64,000 bases of DNA from positions 682,001 through 746,000 of the forward strand of contig NZ_LR134384.1 in the NCBI RefSeq assembly GCF_900637655.1, in the 5' to 3' direction. Of this stretch, positions 44,212-52,307 are shown piece by piece. Source of the DNA: Segatella oris (GTDB lineage Bacteria > Bacteroidota > Bacteroidia > Bacteroidales > Bacteroidaceae). Every line of letters starts with the position of its first letter. Position 1 is the first letter of the stretch. The notes beneath the pieces are model-generated. The model was not told the DNA's origin. It saw only the letters and a program-made list of their open reading frames with translations, and did not search any database. The position numbers were made by a program, and so were the translations under genes.

Positions 44212-44350
44212 AGCCCTGCAACTTGATGCATTTCACGCTGTAACTTGACTCACTTTGCGGCCTCATTTGAGTCACTTCACAGCATGATTTGACGCAGATT
44301 GCACCGCTTTCTGACGTCACCCTGTTCCAAGACTTGGCTTGAATATCATA
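44212..44350 (+). repeat. TGACGC-type repeat fragment after hemG
   Basis: CTGTAACTTGACTCACTTTG, then TTTGAGTCACTTCACAG and TTTGACGCAGATTGCACCG, occur as short units about 20 bp apart. A short stem AATGCC/GGCATT follows near 44377-44393. No other gene is seen up to the tRNA at 44604. Confidence 0.65.
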
Positions 44351-44603
44351 ACCGTTTGATTGCCAGGAAATTGAGAATGCCCCAAAACGGCATTTTCACA
44401 CCACGAAAGAGAAAAGAAAAACAGGCAGAAACGAGAGAAACGTTTCAAGACTTTGCTGCTTTATGAGCATGGTAATAAAACAGAGTTTACACCAATTCAG
44501 AATAAGAACAAGAATGCAAAAGGGGAACCGTTATAAAGAGAACGTTACACCAGAAGACAGGATGGATGTCGCGTAACTTATTAGTAACCAATGTTACTTT
44601 TGT

Positions 44604-44673
44604 TGTCCCAGGCGGATTCGAACCACCACTGACAGAACCAAAAACTGTAGTGCTACCATTACACCATAGGACA
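44604..44673 (-). tRNA. tRNA-Gln (UUG)
   Basis: Read on the minus strand this folds as a tRNA: acceptor TGTCCTA/TGGGACA, D-arm GTGTAATGGTAGCAC, anticodon loop TTTTGGT with anticodon TTG, and T-arm GGTGGTTCGAATCCGCC. CCA is not encoded. It reads glutamine codons CAA (and CAG by wobble). A -7 box lies just upstream at 44683-44690. Confidence 0.93.
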
Positions 44674-44682
44674 ATCTGGGCG

Positions 44683-44690
44683 CAAAGGTA
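44683..44690 (-). promoter_or_regulatory. Promoter -7 box for tRNA-Gln
   Basis: On the minus strand TACCTTTG matches TAnnTTTG and ends 9 bases before the tRNA. Confidence 0.65.
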
Positions 44691-44750
44691 GCGTTTTTTT
44701 CGCCCACTACCAAATTTTTACTTGTTTTTTTGTTGTTCCTTACATATTGT

Positions 44751-45446
44751 TTACTGCTGCTTAAGTTGCTTTTGAAGCTCTATTACACGCGTGATATCAA
44801 AGGAAATGGCAGCTCGGTTGTAGCGGTCGCTGTTGCAAGGCAGGTTGAAATCAAGACGATGTCCTGTTTTTTCAGGCCTCTTTATGCCTTTCAGTCGCAA
44901 CTGATAGTGCATGAAAAAGCGCGTATCATCCTCGGAAGTAACGACAAAAGGATGGCTTATGCTGCCGTCACCAGTTGAAGATATGGCATCGAGAATACAC
45001 TTTGCTATGCGCCGATAGTATGCTTCTGCGTCAAAATTAATGGGAGTATTGATGCTATCTCCTACCATATTACACGCTTCCCTGCCCATGAAAACGATAG
45101 CAGGGAGGCTGATAGGATTGATAGCGAGCACCTGCCGGGCGCTTGCTATAGCTTTATCGCTGTTGCCTTTAATAAGGGCTTTGAACATTTCTTGAAGGAT
45201 TTTTTCTTCCTTTCCTTGGCTGATATAGCTTTGTCCGATATAGGCCAGCAGGCTTTCCTCCGTGGTTAACGGAGACTTAGGTGCCTTACTTGTCAGTGTC
45301 TTCACAAGGTTTCGGATGCTGTCAGGACGTGATGCGCACAGGTCTTTGACGCGCTTCCAATCGGACGTATCAAAGCTTTTGTGTTCCTGGGCAGTACCGA
45401 TAAGCGTACAGAAGAGAAGTAGAAAGGGGATCAGATATTTCTTCAT
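44751..45446 (-). CDS. DUF4919 domain protein, exported
   Basis: This 231-residue protein has a signal peptide (MKKYLIPFLLLFCTLIGTAQ), an all-helical TPR-like middle (LLAYIGQSYISQGKEEKI and SLPAIVFMGREACNM) and the SSTGDG-x-S-x-PFVVTSEDD block typical of DUF4919. The function of the family is unknown. Its own -7 box lies right after the tyrS terminator, so it is transcribed separately. Convergence with nothing; tRNA-Gln follows on the same strand. Confidence 0.75.
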   Translation of the reverse strand: MKKYLIPFLLLFCTLIGTAQEHKSFDTSDWKRVKDLCASRPDSIRNLVKTLTSKAPKSPLTTEESLLAYIGQSYISQGKEEKILQEMFKALIKGNSDKAIASARQVLAINPISLPAIVFMGREACNMVGDSINTPINFDAEAYYRRIAKCILDAISSTGDGSISHPFVVTSEDDTRFFMHYQLRLKGIKRPEKTGHRLDFNLPCNSDRYNRAAISFDITRVIELQKQLKQQ

Positions 45447-45471
45447 GTGACATCATTTGGGATCGATGAAG

Positions 45472-45479
45472 CAAATATA
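45472..45479 (-). promoter_or_regulatory. Promoter -7 box for the DUF4919 gene
   Basis: On the minus strand TATATTTG matches TAnnTTTG. It begins 3 bases past the tyrS terminator. Confidence 0.6.
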
Positions 45480-45481
45480 CA

Positions 45482-45518
45482 AAAAAGTCTGCAAGACAAA
45501 GCGTCTTGCAGACTTTTT
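45482..45518 (-). terminator. Intrinsic terminator of tyrS
   Basis: AAAAAGTCTGCAAGAC (45482-45497) pairs perfectly with GTCTTGCAGACTTTTT (45503-45518), a 16-bp stem with a 5-base loop and T-run. It is 22 bp past the tyrS stop. Confidence 0.9.
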
Positions 45519-45540
45519 CTATTGAAATGTAGATGAATTC

Positions 45541-46842
45541 TTACTTGACGGTGATGAGATAATAATTCTTCTTTCCACGCTGTACAAGGAGATATTTTCC
45601 ATCGATAAGGTCATCGGTTGTGACAAGCTGATCAAAGGTAGAGAGTTTCTCCTTATTCAAGCTGACACCACCTCCTTTGACGAGTTTTCTCATCTCACTC
45701 TTGCTGGGGAAGATGTCCATTTCCTCTTGATTGAATACGTCTACAGCCGGAGAACCGAGCAATGAGCGGTCAACTGTGTAGTGAGGCACGTCTTTGAAGA
45801 CATCATTCAGCGTGGCTTCATCAAGTTGTGCAAGGCTATCCTTGGTGGCTTTCCCAAAGAGTATGTTGCTGGCGGCAATGGCCATGTCGAGGTCTTCCTT
45901 GGAATGTACCATGGTGGTGACCTCTTCTGCGAGTCTCTTCTGCAAGATACGGCGCCCGGGATCCTGCTGATGATCGGCTATAAGAGCATCAATAGCCTCC
46001 TTGTCGAGGTCAGTAAAGATTTTGATATAGCGCTCGGCATCACTGTCGCTGACGTTCAACCAGAACTGATAGAAGGCATATGGCGTGGTACGATTACGGT
46101 CGAGCCACACATTCCCGCTCTCTGTTTTACCGAATTTCCGCCCATCTGCTTTCGTAATCAATGGGCAGGTGAGGCAGAACGCTTCGGCTTCATTGCCCAA
46201 AGTGCGACGGATAAGTTCTGTGCCTGTGGTCATATTCCCCCACTGGTCGTTGCCACCGAGCTGCAGGCGAACGCCATGATGCTGATAGAGATAAAGGAAA
46301 TCGTAGCCCTGAAGCAGCTGATAGGTGAACTCTGTGAATGAAAGTCCGTCGCGAGCCTCACCATTCAAGCGCTTCTGTACACTGTCTTTGGCCATCATGT
46401 AGTTGACAGTAATGTGCTTTCCCACCTCTCTTGCGAAATCAAGAAAAGTGAAATCCTTCATCCAGTCATAGTTGTTGACGAGCTCGGCCTTGTTAGGTTC
46501 GTTGCCATCGAAGTCGAGAAACTTCGCCACTTGCTTCTTGATAGCTTCTTGGTTGTGGTAGAGAGTCTTGGTGTCAAGCAGGTTTCGCTCCTGGCTCTTA
46601 CCCGAAGGGTCGCCAATCATGCCTGTTGCTCCGCCCACAAGCAGATAGGGTTTGTGGCCGCAACGCTGCAAATGGCGCAGCATCATGATGCCACAGAGGT
46701 GACCGATATGGAGAGAATCGGCCGTGGGGTCAGTTCCCAAGTAGGCTGATACCATGTTACTCTGCAGATACTCTTCCGTTCCCGGCATAATCTGAGCGAG
46801 CATACCACGCCATTTCAATTCTTCAACAAAATTCTTTGCCAT
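45541..46842 (-). CDS. tyrS: Tyrosyl-tRNA synthetase
   Basis: This 433-residue class I synthetase has the H-I-G-H motif in [10 protein letters not shown], the KMSKS-type K-F-G-K-T motif in [10 protein letters not shown], and a C-terminal S4-like RNA-binding domain ([19 protein letters not shown]). It charges tRNA-Tyr in the cytoplasm. The ATG at 46842 gives the usual [15 protein letters not shown] start. It is the last gene of a run hemD-rnpA-yidD-tyrS and ends in a strong terminator. Confidence 0.95.
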   Translation of the reverse strand: MAKNFVEELKWRGMLAQIMPGTEEYLQSNMVSAYLGTDPTADSLHIGHLCGIMMLRHLQRCGHKPYLLVGGATGMIGDPSGKSQERNLLDTKTLYHNQEAIKKQVAKFLDFDGNEPNKAELVNNYDWMKDFTFLDFAREVGKHITVNYMMAKDSVQKRLNGEARDGLSFTEFTYQLLQGYDFLYLYQHHGVRLQLGGNDQWGNMTTGTELIRRTLGNEAEAFCLTCPLITKADGRKFGKTESGNVWLDRNRTTPYAFYQFWLNVSDSDAERYIKIFTDLDKEAIDALIADHQQDPGRRILQKRLAEEVTTMVHSKEDLDMAIAASNILFGKATKDSLAQLDEATLNDVFKDVPHYTVDRSLLGSPAVDVFNQEEMDIFPSKSEMRKLVKGGGVSLNKEKLSTFDQLVTTDDLIDGKYLLVQRGKKNYYLITVK

Positions 46843-46932
46843 GTCTTCTTGTATTATAAAAAGCAGGTACATGCAGCTTCTGCTGCCCTGCAGTGTTTGT
46901 AAATATGTTGTAGGGGAGCCTCTGAAAGGCGT

Positions 46933-47184
46933 TCAGGGAACGGGGTCATATCCGCTACCTCCCCATGGGTTACATCTGAGAATGCGCCATACCGCCAGTG
47001 CGAGTCCTTTCAGTGGGCCATGTTTCATGAGAGCTTGTCGGGCATATTCGGAGCACGTAGGCGTGAAACGGCATGATGGTGGCGTGAAAGGTGAAATCAC
47101 ATGCTGATAGAAAAGAATGGGTAAGAGCAAAGCCCACACGAGGATACGTGATATCCCATGTATTATCGTTTTCAGCACATTCAT
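46933..47184 (-). CDS. yidD: Membrane protein insertion efficiency factor YidD
   Basis: This 83-residue protein has an amphipathic or membrane N-terminus, then the YidD core [20 protein letters not shown] and RILRCNPWG. YidD helps YidC insert inner-membrane proteins. The start ATGA overlaps the rnpA stop by 4 bp, the usual rnpA-yidD coupling. Confidence 0.93.
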   Translation of the reverse strand: MNVLKTIIHGISRILVWALLLPILFYQHVISPFTPPSCRFTPTCSEYARQALMKHGPLKGLALAVWRILRCNPWGGSGYDPVP

Positions 47185-47585
47185 AGCTTTTCACTGATGC
47201 GTTGAAGCAGGTTCTTCACTTTCTGCATGACCACCTCGGTAGGATAGAGCTTGTCATCAAGCCAGATAAAGGCCAACACCATACTGTGACGGTCGGCTAT
47301 TTTGTCGGCTAAAATCTGGCGTTGCAGGCGATAGGCCTCGCGCACTTGGCGCTTCACGCGGTTGCGCTTGACAGCCCGTTTGAAGCATTTCTTGGGCACA
47401 CTGACAAGCAATTGCGTGCGAGGCAGCTGCTGACTTTCGTCTTCTGCCTCCATCGGCATATAGACCACTCGCAGTGGAAAGGCCGACATCGAATGGCTGT
47501 GTCCGCCATTAAAGAGTCTGTCGATAAGCTTCTTGCTACAGACGCGCTCCTGCTTTGGAAGTCTTTCCGAATGGATCTCAGCCAT
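47181..47585 (-). CDS. rnpA: Ribonuclease P protein component
   Basis: This 134-residue basic protein is the protein subunit of RNase P, which trims the 5' ends of tRNA precursors. The RNR signature is in [18 protein letters not shown]. It overlaps yidD by 4 bp and follows hemD by 24 bp. Note that rpmH, often next to rnpA, is absent, which fits Bacteroidetes organisation. Confidence 0.93.
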   Translation of the reverse strand: MAEIHSERLPKQERVCSKKLIDRLFNGGHSHSMSAFPLRVVYMPMEAEDESQQLPRTQLLVSVPKKCFKRAVKRNRVKRQVREAYRLQRQILADKIADRHSMVLAFIWLDDKLYPTEVVMQKVKNLLQRISEKL

Positions 47586-47609
47586 ATGATGCTGCTTCCT
47601 TGTCGTTGT

Positions 47610-48356
47610 TTATTTGTTTTTTTCGAGATAATCTTTCAGTGCAGCCGTCATGGAAGGATGTTCCTGGCTCGGTGCCATGAGGTCAATGCGCATGCCTTGT
47701 GCCTCTACTTCCTTGGCTGTTGCCGGACCGAAAGCGGCAATCTTAATGTCACCTTGCTTGAAATCGGGGAAGTTCTTTTTGAGTGCCTTGACACCTGTGG
47801 GACTGAAAAAGACCAGCATATCATAGTCGAAACTCTTCTTTTCGTCTTCGCTGAAGTCATTGCTGACAGTGCGATACATCACACATTCGCTATGCTTGAG
47901 TCCCTTGCTGTCAAGCATACTCTTGATATCGTCATTGTGAACGCTGCTCAGCGGCACAAGAAACTTTTCGCCCTTATGCTTCAACATCTGTGGCAACAAG
48001 CCGTCAATCTTTCCTGTTGTGCCGAAGAACACCTTGCGCTTACGGTACTGCACATACTTCTGTATGTAGAGGGCAATGGTCTCAATGAGACAGAAATACT
48101 TCATGTCCTCCGGTATCGTGACACGCAATTCTTTCGCAAGCGTAAAGAAGTTGTCGATGGCATGACGTGAAGTGAACACCACTGCAGTATGGTCAAGCAG
48201 ACTGACTTTCTGCTGCCTGAATTCCTTTGAGGAGATACCCTCAACCTTAAAGAATGGCCGAAACACCATTTCAATGCCGTGCTCCTTGGCAAGATCGTAG
48301 TAAGGCGACTTGTCACTGGCCGGTCGTGGTTGAGAAATTAAAATCTTCTTTATCAT
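47610..48356 (-). CDS. hemD: Uroporphyrinogen-III synthase
   Basis: This 248-residue enzyme has the two-lobed HemD layout: the N-terminal KKILISQPRPASDKSPYY stretch, the DHTAVVFTSRHAIDNFF stretch, and C-terminal MLVFFSPTGVKALKKNFP and AFGPATAKEVEAQG blocks. It closes hydroxymethylbilane to uroporphyrinogen III in heme (and cobalamin) synthesis. It sits in a conserved Bacteroidetes block with a DUF4271 gene upstream (8-bp gap) and rnpA downstream. Its presence suggests that early tetrapyrrole steps may also exist in the genome. Confidence 0.9.
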   Translation of the reverse strand: MIKKILISQPRPASDKSPYYDLAKEHGIEMVFRPFFKVEGISSKEFRQQKVSLLDHTAVVFTSRHAIDNFFTLAKELRVTIPEDMKYFCLIETIALYIQKYVQYRKRKVFFGTTGKIDGLLPQMLKHKGEKFLVPLSSVHNDDIKSMLDSKGLKHSECVMYRTVSNDFSEDEKKSFDYDMLVFFSPTGVKALKKNFPDFKQGDIKIAAFGPATAKEVEAQGMRIDLMAPSQEHPSMTAALKDYLEKNK

Positions 48357-48364
48357 TTATTGTC

Positions 48365-49384
48365 TTAAAAATTGATTTTCAAATATCCATTGATCATCGC
48401 CAATGTGCCCCATAATGCAATCAACGGCGTTATTTCAAGCGCACAAAAGTACAAAATATTCTGCAGAAAACTGCCATTTTGTCTGAAAAAGATAAGATTG
48501 GTCTTGTAGAACGAAAGGATTTTAAGCAAAACGATGATGATAATGGAATAAATCATAGCATGCTGCAGTTCAAGACCGAAGTAAGCTACAAGCATCACGG
48601 CGGGGAAAATCAACAATCCTTCTATTGATATGATAAAGAGGTAAGACTTCAGCCATTGTTCGTTTTTTTTCGAGTCGAAAAACGTCAGGTCTATAATTGT
48701 ATAGGCCAGAATTTTCAGTAGGAAATAGACCAGAATTCCACCTGCAAACCATCCGATCACCTTGTACTGCTCGATGATAAACGTATCACTGATGGCGGCA
48801 CGCGTATAGAAAAAGAACAGCAAAGAGAGTTGCAGACAAGTCTGCAGCATGAGGAAGAACTGGAAACGAAGCTCGTTCGAAGTCTCTGAAATAACTGTAG
48901 TTTCACCATGCTGTACATAGAAAAAGTTCTTTGCCTGACGTTGAATGAAACGCTTCGACTTGGTGTAGGCCACCATAACAAGAATGAAACAAGCAAGCAG
49001 AATACCCGTGATGACATTGTCGGAAGCCACAGAATAAGGCACAGGATCACCGGCCACGCCCATTCGTCCACCAGGTTGTTCAGGGTGGAAGAGTGGAGAT
49101 TTCGAGAAAAACGACTCTTTGTAATAGCGTGGAAGACTCACATCGCGCCAGCTTCTACCAACAGGATGACCCGGCAGATGAAGTGTATCAGGACGTTCAC
49201 TCCATGTAATCTTGCTGGGTTTGATATGTGCTTGAACGGCAGAATCCTGCTGTTCGGGCGTAGCATTCTTGGGTAACCAACCGATGACTTCAGCCGGAGT
49301 GGGCTGCTTGTGCACGCGAGCGGCTGCACCTTGCAGGTCTTGTTGTATCTCTACACTTGCGATAGAATCCTCTTGTTGTCTCAT
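48365..49384 (-). CDS. DUF4271 membrane protein
   Basis: This 339-residue protein has a soluble N-terminal region of about 130 residues and then six hydrophobic segments (FILVMVAY, LQLSLLFFFYT, AGGILVYFLLKIL and others), fitting DUF4271. The family has no assigned function and is commonly found next to hemD in Bacteroidetes. The start lies only about 13 bp past the metK terminator, so expression may depend on read-through or on a promoter within metK. Confidence 0.85.
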   Translation of the reverse strand: MRQQEDSIASVEIQQDLQGAAARVHKQPTPAEVIGWLPKNATPEQQDSAVQAHIKPSKITWSERPDTLHLPGHPVGRSWRDVSLPRYYKESFFSKSPLFHPEQPGGRMGVAGDPVPYSVASDNVITGILLACFILVMVAYTKSKRFIQRQAKNFFYVQHGETTVISETSNELRFQFFLMLQTCLQLSLLFFFYTRAAISDTFIIEQYKVIGWFAGGILVYFLLKILAYTIIDLTFFDSKKNEQWLKSYLFIISIEGLLIFPAVMLVAYFGLELQHAMIYSIIIIVLLKILSFYKTNLIFFRQNGSFLQNILYFCALEITPLIALWGTLAMINGYLKINF

Positions 49385-49396
49385 TTTGATGCTATG

Positions 49397-49429
49397 AAAA
49401 AAGGGCGGAAAGCCACGCTATCCGTCCTT
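49397..49429 (-). terminator. Intrinsic terminator of metK
   Basis: On the minus strand AAGGACGGATAGC-GTG-GCTTTCCGCCCTT is followed by TTTTTT. It lies between the metK stop and the DUF4271 start. Confidence 0.85.
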
Positions 49430-49440
49430 CTTATATGCTG

Positions 49441-50697
49441 TTAAAGATTGAATGCGCGTTTGATTTCATCCACACGGTCGAGTTTCTCCCATGTGAACAG
49501 CTCCACATCGATAGTCTTCTGCTCATGATAGCGACTGGTGAACGTCTTCCTGACCACCTCATTCTTACGTCCCATATGACCGTAGGCAGCTGTTTCAAGA
49601 TACATGGGCTGGCGCAGTTTCAGAGTGCGTTCAATGGCATGTGGACGCAAATCAAACATCTCCTGTACCTTCTTTGCAATCTCACTGTCGCTCATCTTGA
49701 CATTACTGCGCCCATAAGTGTCGACATAAACGCTGACAGGTTGGGCCACACCAATGGCATAAGCAAGCTGTACAAGCATTTCATCGGCCACGCCTGCAGC
49801 TACCATGTTCTTGGCAATATAACGTGCTGCATAGGCTGCCGAACGGTCGACTTTCGATGGATCCTTACCCGAGAAAGCACCTCCTCCATGTGCTCCCTTG
49901 CCACCATATGTGTCGACAATAATCTTGCGTCCCGTCAACCCCGTGTCTCCGTGAGGCCCACCGATGACAAACTTACCCGTAGGATTGACGAAATATTTAA
50001 TGTTGTCATTGAACAACGCCAGCACTTTCTCGCCCAACTGTGCCTTTACGCGTGGCACGAGAATATTGATAACGTCTTCACGTATCTTGGTCAACATCGC
50101 CTCATCATCGTCCATGAACGGGTCGTGCTGCGTGCTCACGACAATCGTGTCGATGCGTTGTGGAATGCCGGCATCGCTGTATTCTATCGTCACCTGACTC
50201 TTGGAGTCGGGGCGCAGATAGGTCATTTGCTTCCCTTCACGGCGGATATCGGCCAACGTACTCATCAGCAAATGCGACAGATAGAGTGAAACCGGCATGT
50301 AGTTCTCCGTTTCATTCGTTGCATAACCAAACATCATACCCTGGTCACCAGCACCCTGTTCGTCTTCATTCTCACGGCTCACACCGCGGTTAATGTCATC
50401 ACTCTGCTCGTGAATAGCCGTAAGAATGCCGCAAGAATTACCATCAAACTGATATTCGGCCTTAGTATAGCCAATCTTCTTGATAGTGTTTCGTGCAATG
50501 TTTTGCAGGTCAATGTACTCTTTTGACCGCACTTCACCCATGATAACCACCTGTCCTGTGGTGCAGAATGTCTCTATGGCACAGTGAGATTGCTCGTCAT
50601 AGGCGAGAAACTGGTCAAGTAAAGCGTCTGAAATCTGGTCGGAAACCTTGTCAGGATGTCCTTCTGACACCGACTCTGAAGAAAATAGATAACTCAT
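49441..50697 (-). CDS. metK: S-adenosylmethionine synthetase
   Basis: This 418-residue enzyme makes SAM from methionine and ATP. Motifs: [15 protein letters not shown] at the N-terminus, the ATP-binding G-A-G-D-Q-G block, and [22 protein letters not shown] near the centre. It is an essential cytoplasmic homotetramer. The leader of about 135 nt, from the -7 box at 50839-50846, contains a SAM-II-like aptamer, implying feedback control by its product. The terminator at 49397-49429 follows. Confidence 0.96.
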   Translation of the reverse strand: MSYLFSSESVSEGHPDKVSDQISDALLDQFLAYDEQSHCAIETFCTTGQVVIMGEVRSKEYIDLQNIARNTIKKIGYTKAEYQFDGNSCGILTAIHEQSDDINRGVSRENEDEQGAGDQGMMFGYATNETENYMPVSLYLSHLLMSTLADIRREGKQMTYLRPDSKSQVTIEYSDAGIPQRIDTIVVSTQHDPFMDDDEAMLTKIREDVINILVPRVKAQLGEKVLALFNDNIKYFVNPTGKFVIGGPHGDTGLTGRKIIVDTYGGKGAHGGGAFSGKDPSKVDRSAAYAARYIAKNMVAAGVADEMLVQLAYAIGVAQPVSVYVDTYGRSNVKMSDSEIAKKVQEMFDLRPHAIERTLKLRQPMYLETAAYGHMGRKNEVVRKTFTSRYHEQKTIDVELFTWEKLDRVDEIKRAFNL

Positions 50698-50754
50698 TTT
50701 TCCATTACTTTTTTAGCGTGGAATAACACCAAGTAACCGTAAAATCTGAGGGGG

Positions 50755-50813
50755 ATTTTGCAGTTTTAGCATTTTTTTATGTGGTTGCAAGCAGCCAAAT
50801 TCTTCCACAAATG
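50755..50813 (-). ncRNA. SAM-II (SAM-alpha)-like riboswitch in the metK leader
   Basis: Read on the minus strand: stem P1 TGTGG...CCACA encloses GAATTTGGCTGCTTGCAA, then ATAAAAAAATGCTAAAACTGC follows. The order P1 stem, G-A-U-U-U-like loop ending in TTGCAA, then a GCTAAAA segment is the conserved pattern of the SAM-II family. The location upstream of metK agrees. I could not resolve all pairs of the P2 pseudoknot by eye, and the expression platform is not obvious. An alternative is that the resemblance is accidental, but the match covers both conserved blocks. Confidence 0.68.
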
Positions 50814-50838
50814 TTACACTTAATATATTAATCGGATG

Positions 50839-50846
50839 CAAAGTTA
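50839..50846 (-). promoter_or_regulatory. Promoter -7 box for metK
   Basis: On the minus strand TAACTTTG matches TAnnTTTG. It places the start of transcription about 20 nt before the riboswitch-like fold. Confidence 0.6.
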
Positions 50847-50937
50847 CGCATAAATCCCGATATAACAAAATTATAGAGAGAGAAAAAGAACGAGATGAAT
50901 GCAGGGAGGAAGAACTCCACCCCATGGAAAAGAAAAA

Positions 50938-51095
50938 CTGCTTTCTGTCTACATGCGAAACCGTTTGCGAGCTTCAATATTCCTGCTCTTGTTTCCACGA
51001 GTTGCAATCTCAGTCACTTTACCGTGCAATTTGACTTGAATCACCTCGCAATTTGACGCAGATTGCACGATAATCTGATACAAGTTACGAAGCCC
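50938..51095 (+). repeat. TGACGC-type repeat fragment
   Basis: TACATGCGAAACCGTTTGC resembles part of the 400-bp element (TTATGCGAAACCGTAAAATG). It is followed by TCACTTTACCGTGCAATTTGAC, TCGCAATTTGACGCAGATTG and GATAATCTGATACAAGTTAC. It lies between the metK promoter and the ADP-ribosylglycohydrolase gene. Confidence 0.65.
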
Positions 51096-51172
51096 TTCAA
51101 CACAACCTATTCCATAGCCTACTTTACGTTGTAAAACACGTCACATGAGAAAATCCTCTGCAAAGATTGAAA

Positions 51173-51961
51173 TCAGAGTTCACTCTGTATCTTGTCGTGG
51201 AACTGCGTGATGATATCAAGCATGTCGTCAGGCAGATACGAATAGGCTTTTTCAATCATTTCTTCGGGAATTTCATAGTAGGCTTCGGCAATGGAACCAC
51301 ATATAGCAGCCTTCGTATCAGTGTCTCCACCGGCAGCAACTGCCTTGCGGATGGCGTCTTCAAAGTTCTGACTTTCAAGGAAACAACTGATGGCATAGGG
51401 TACGGTTTCATTGCATAGTCCGTCGAAATGCCCCTCACTGCCAATCTTATAGATATTGCGAAGCGGAGTCATGTGATAGCCGAAGTTGCGCCTGACCGCA
51501 CTCTCTATTTCGTCTTTTGTGATACGACACGTGCGAAGCCAGTAGATGAGCGTGGCCACACACTGTGCACCATTGATACCGTCTGGGTGGTTATGCGTCA
51601 CGACTGCACTCTCTTTTGCCTCGTTCAACACCTCTTTATATTCGTCAAAAAGCCAGCCGACAGGACTCACGCGCATGGCCGAACCATTGCCACTGCTGCC
51701 ATATGGCTGCGGATTGTCACTCTCAACCCACAGTTCAAACTTGTCTCCATAGCCTCCCATTGGCGTCGGATAGCGTCGGCACCAGTCATGAAGCGCTGTG
51801 CCGTAAGGCTTGTGATGGAGTATCGCATCAGCAATAGCCACGGTGCAAATCGTGTCATCCGTGAAGTCACAATCAGGCGTAAAAAGTTCAAACTCGGGTT
51901 TTGTTTGCTTTGAAAACTCAAAGCGTGAGCCGATAATATCTCCTATAATTGCTCCAAGCAT
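51173..51961 (-). CDS. ADP-ribosylglycohydrolase family protein
   Basis: This 262-residue protein starts MLGAIIGDIIGSRFEFS, a typical ADP-ribosylglycohydrolase N-terminus. It has the dinuclear-magnesium acidic motifs: D-F-T-D-D-T near the N-terminus and G-G-D-T-D-T-K near the C-terminus. Relatives remove ADP-ribose from proteins, DNA or RNA, but many bacterial ones have other unassigned substrates. It is cytoplasmic. There is no adjacent DraT-like toxin gene. Confidence 0.88.
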   Translation of the reverse strand: MLGAIIGDIIGSRFEFSKQTKPEFELFTPDCDFTDDTICTVAIADAILHHKPYGTALHDWCRRYPTPMGGYGDKFELWVESDNPQPYGSSGNGSAMRVSPVGWLFDEYKEVLNEAKESAVVTHNHPDGINGAQCVATLIYWLRTCRITKDEIESAVRRNFGYHMTPLRNIYKIGSEGHFDGLCNETVPYAISCFLESQNFEDAIRKAVAAGGDTDTKAAICGSIAEAYYEIPEEMIEKAYSYLPDDMLDIITQFHDKIQSEL

Positions 51962-52016
51962 GGTGTTAAGGTTAGTCAGAAATAAAGAATGTTACAGGGT
52001 CATGGCCCTTTTTCGT

Positions 52017-52087
52017 GGTCTCACCGAGAATCGAACTCGGATCTAATCTTTAGGAGAGACTTGTTCTATCCATTGAACTATGAGACC
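52017..52087 (-). tRNA. tRNA-Arg (CCU)
   Basis: Minus strand: acceptor GGTCTCA/TGAGACC, D-arm GTTCAATGGATAGAAC, anticodon loop CTCCTAA with CCT, and T-arm CCGAGTTCGATTCTCGG. It reads the AGG arginine codon. CCA is not encoded. Its promoter region contains a tandem duplication. Confidence 0.93.
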
Positions 52088-52104
52088 CCACTTCATGCGA
52101 TATC

Positions 52105-52190
52105 TTATGCAAAGATGTTGCCAACGAGTGCAGAGAAAGCTTGCTTTCAATTTGCCGAGTGCAGCTATATCTTATGCAAAGGTACAATAA
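52105..52190 (-). repeat. Duplicated promoter segment before tRNA-Arg
   Basis: On the minus strand TTTGCATAAGATAT occurs twice: first as TACCTTTGCATAAGATATAGC (-7 box at 52177-52184) and again as CATCTTTGCATAAGATATCGC nearer the tRNA. Between them are two CTGCACTCG copies around a GAAAGCAAGCTTTC palindrome. The upstream copy keeps the TAnnTTTG box; in the nearer copy the first T is changed to C. Confidence 0.7.
52177..52184 (-). promoter_or_regulatory. Promoter -7 box for tRNA-Arg
   Basis: On the minus strand TACCTTTG matches TAnnTTTG, the same box as before tRNA-Gln. The implied 5' leader is about 85 nt. Confidence 0.6.
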
Positions 52191-52307
52191 TTTGAAGAAA
52201 GAACACCATTTTCAAAGTATTAATTTGAAGATTTCCACTAAAGTTCAAAATGCCAGTTTGAACATGACACAGAGAGCAATGCACCGTAAAGTCTTATCTC
52301 CTCTATT

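Noticed and set aside
47322..48170. Long open frame opposite hemD and rnpA
   Set aside because: Antisense shadow of two conserved genes.
49435..50289. Long open frame opposite metK
   Set aside because: Antisense shadow of a highly conserved gene.
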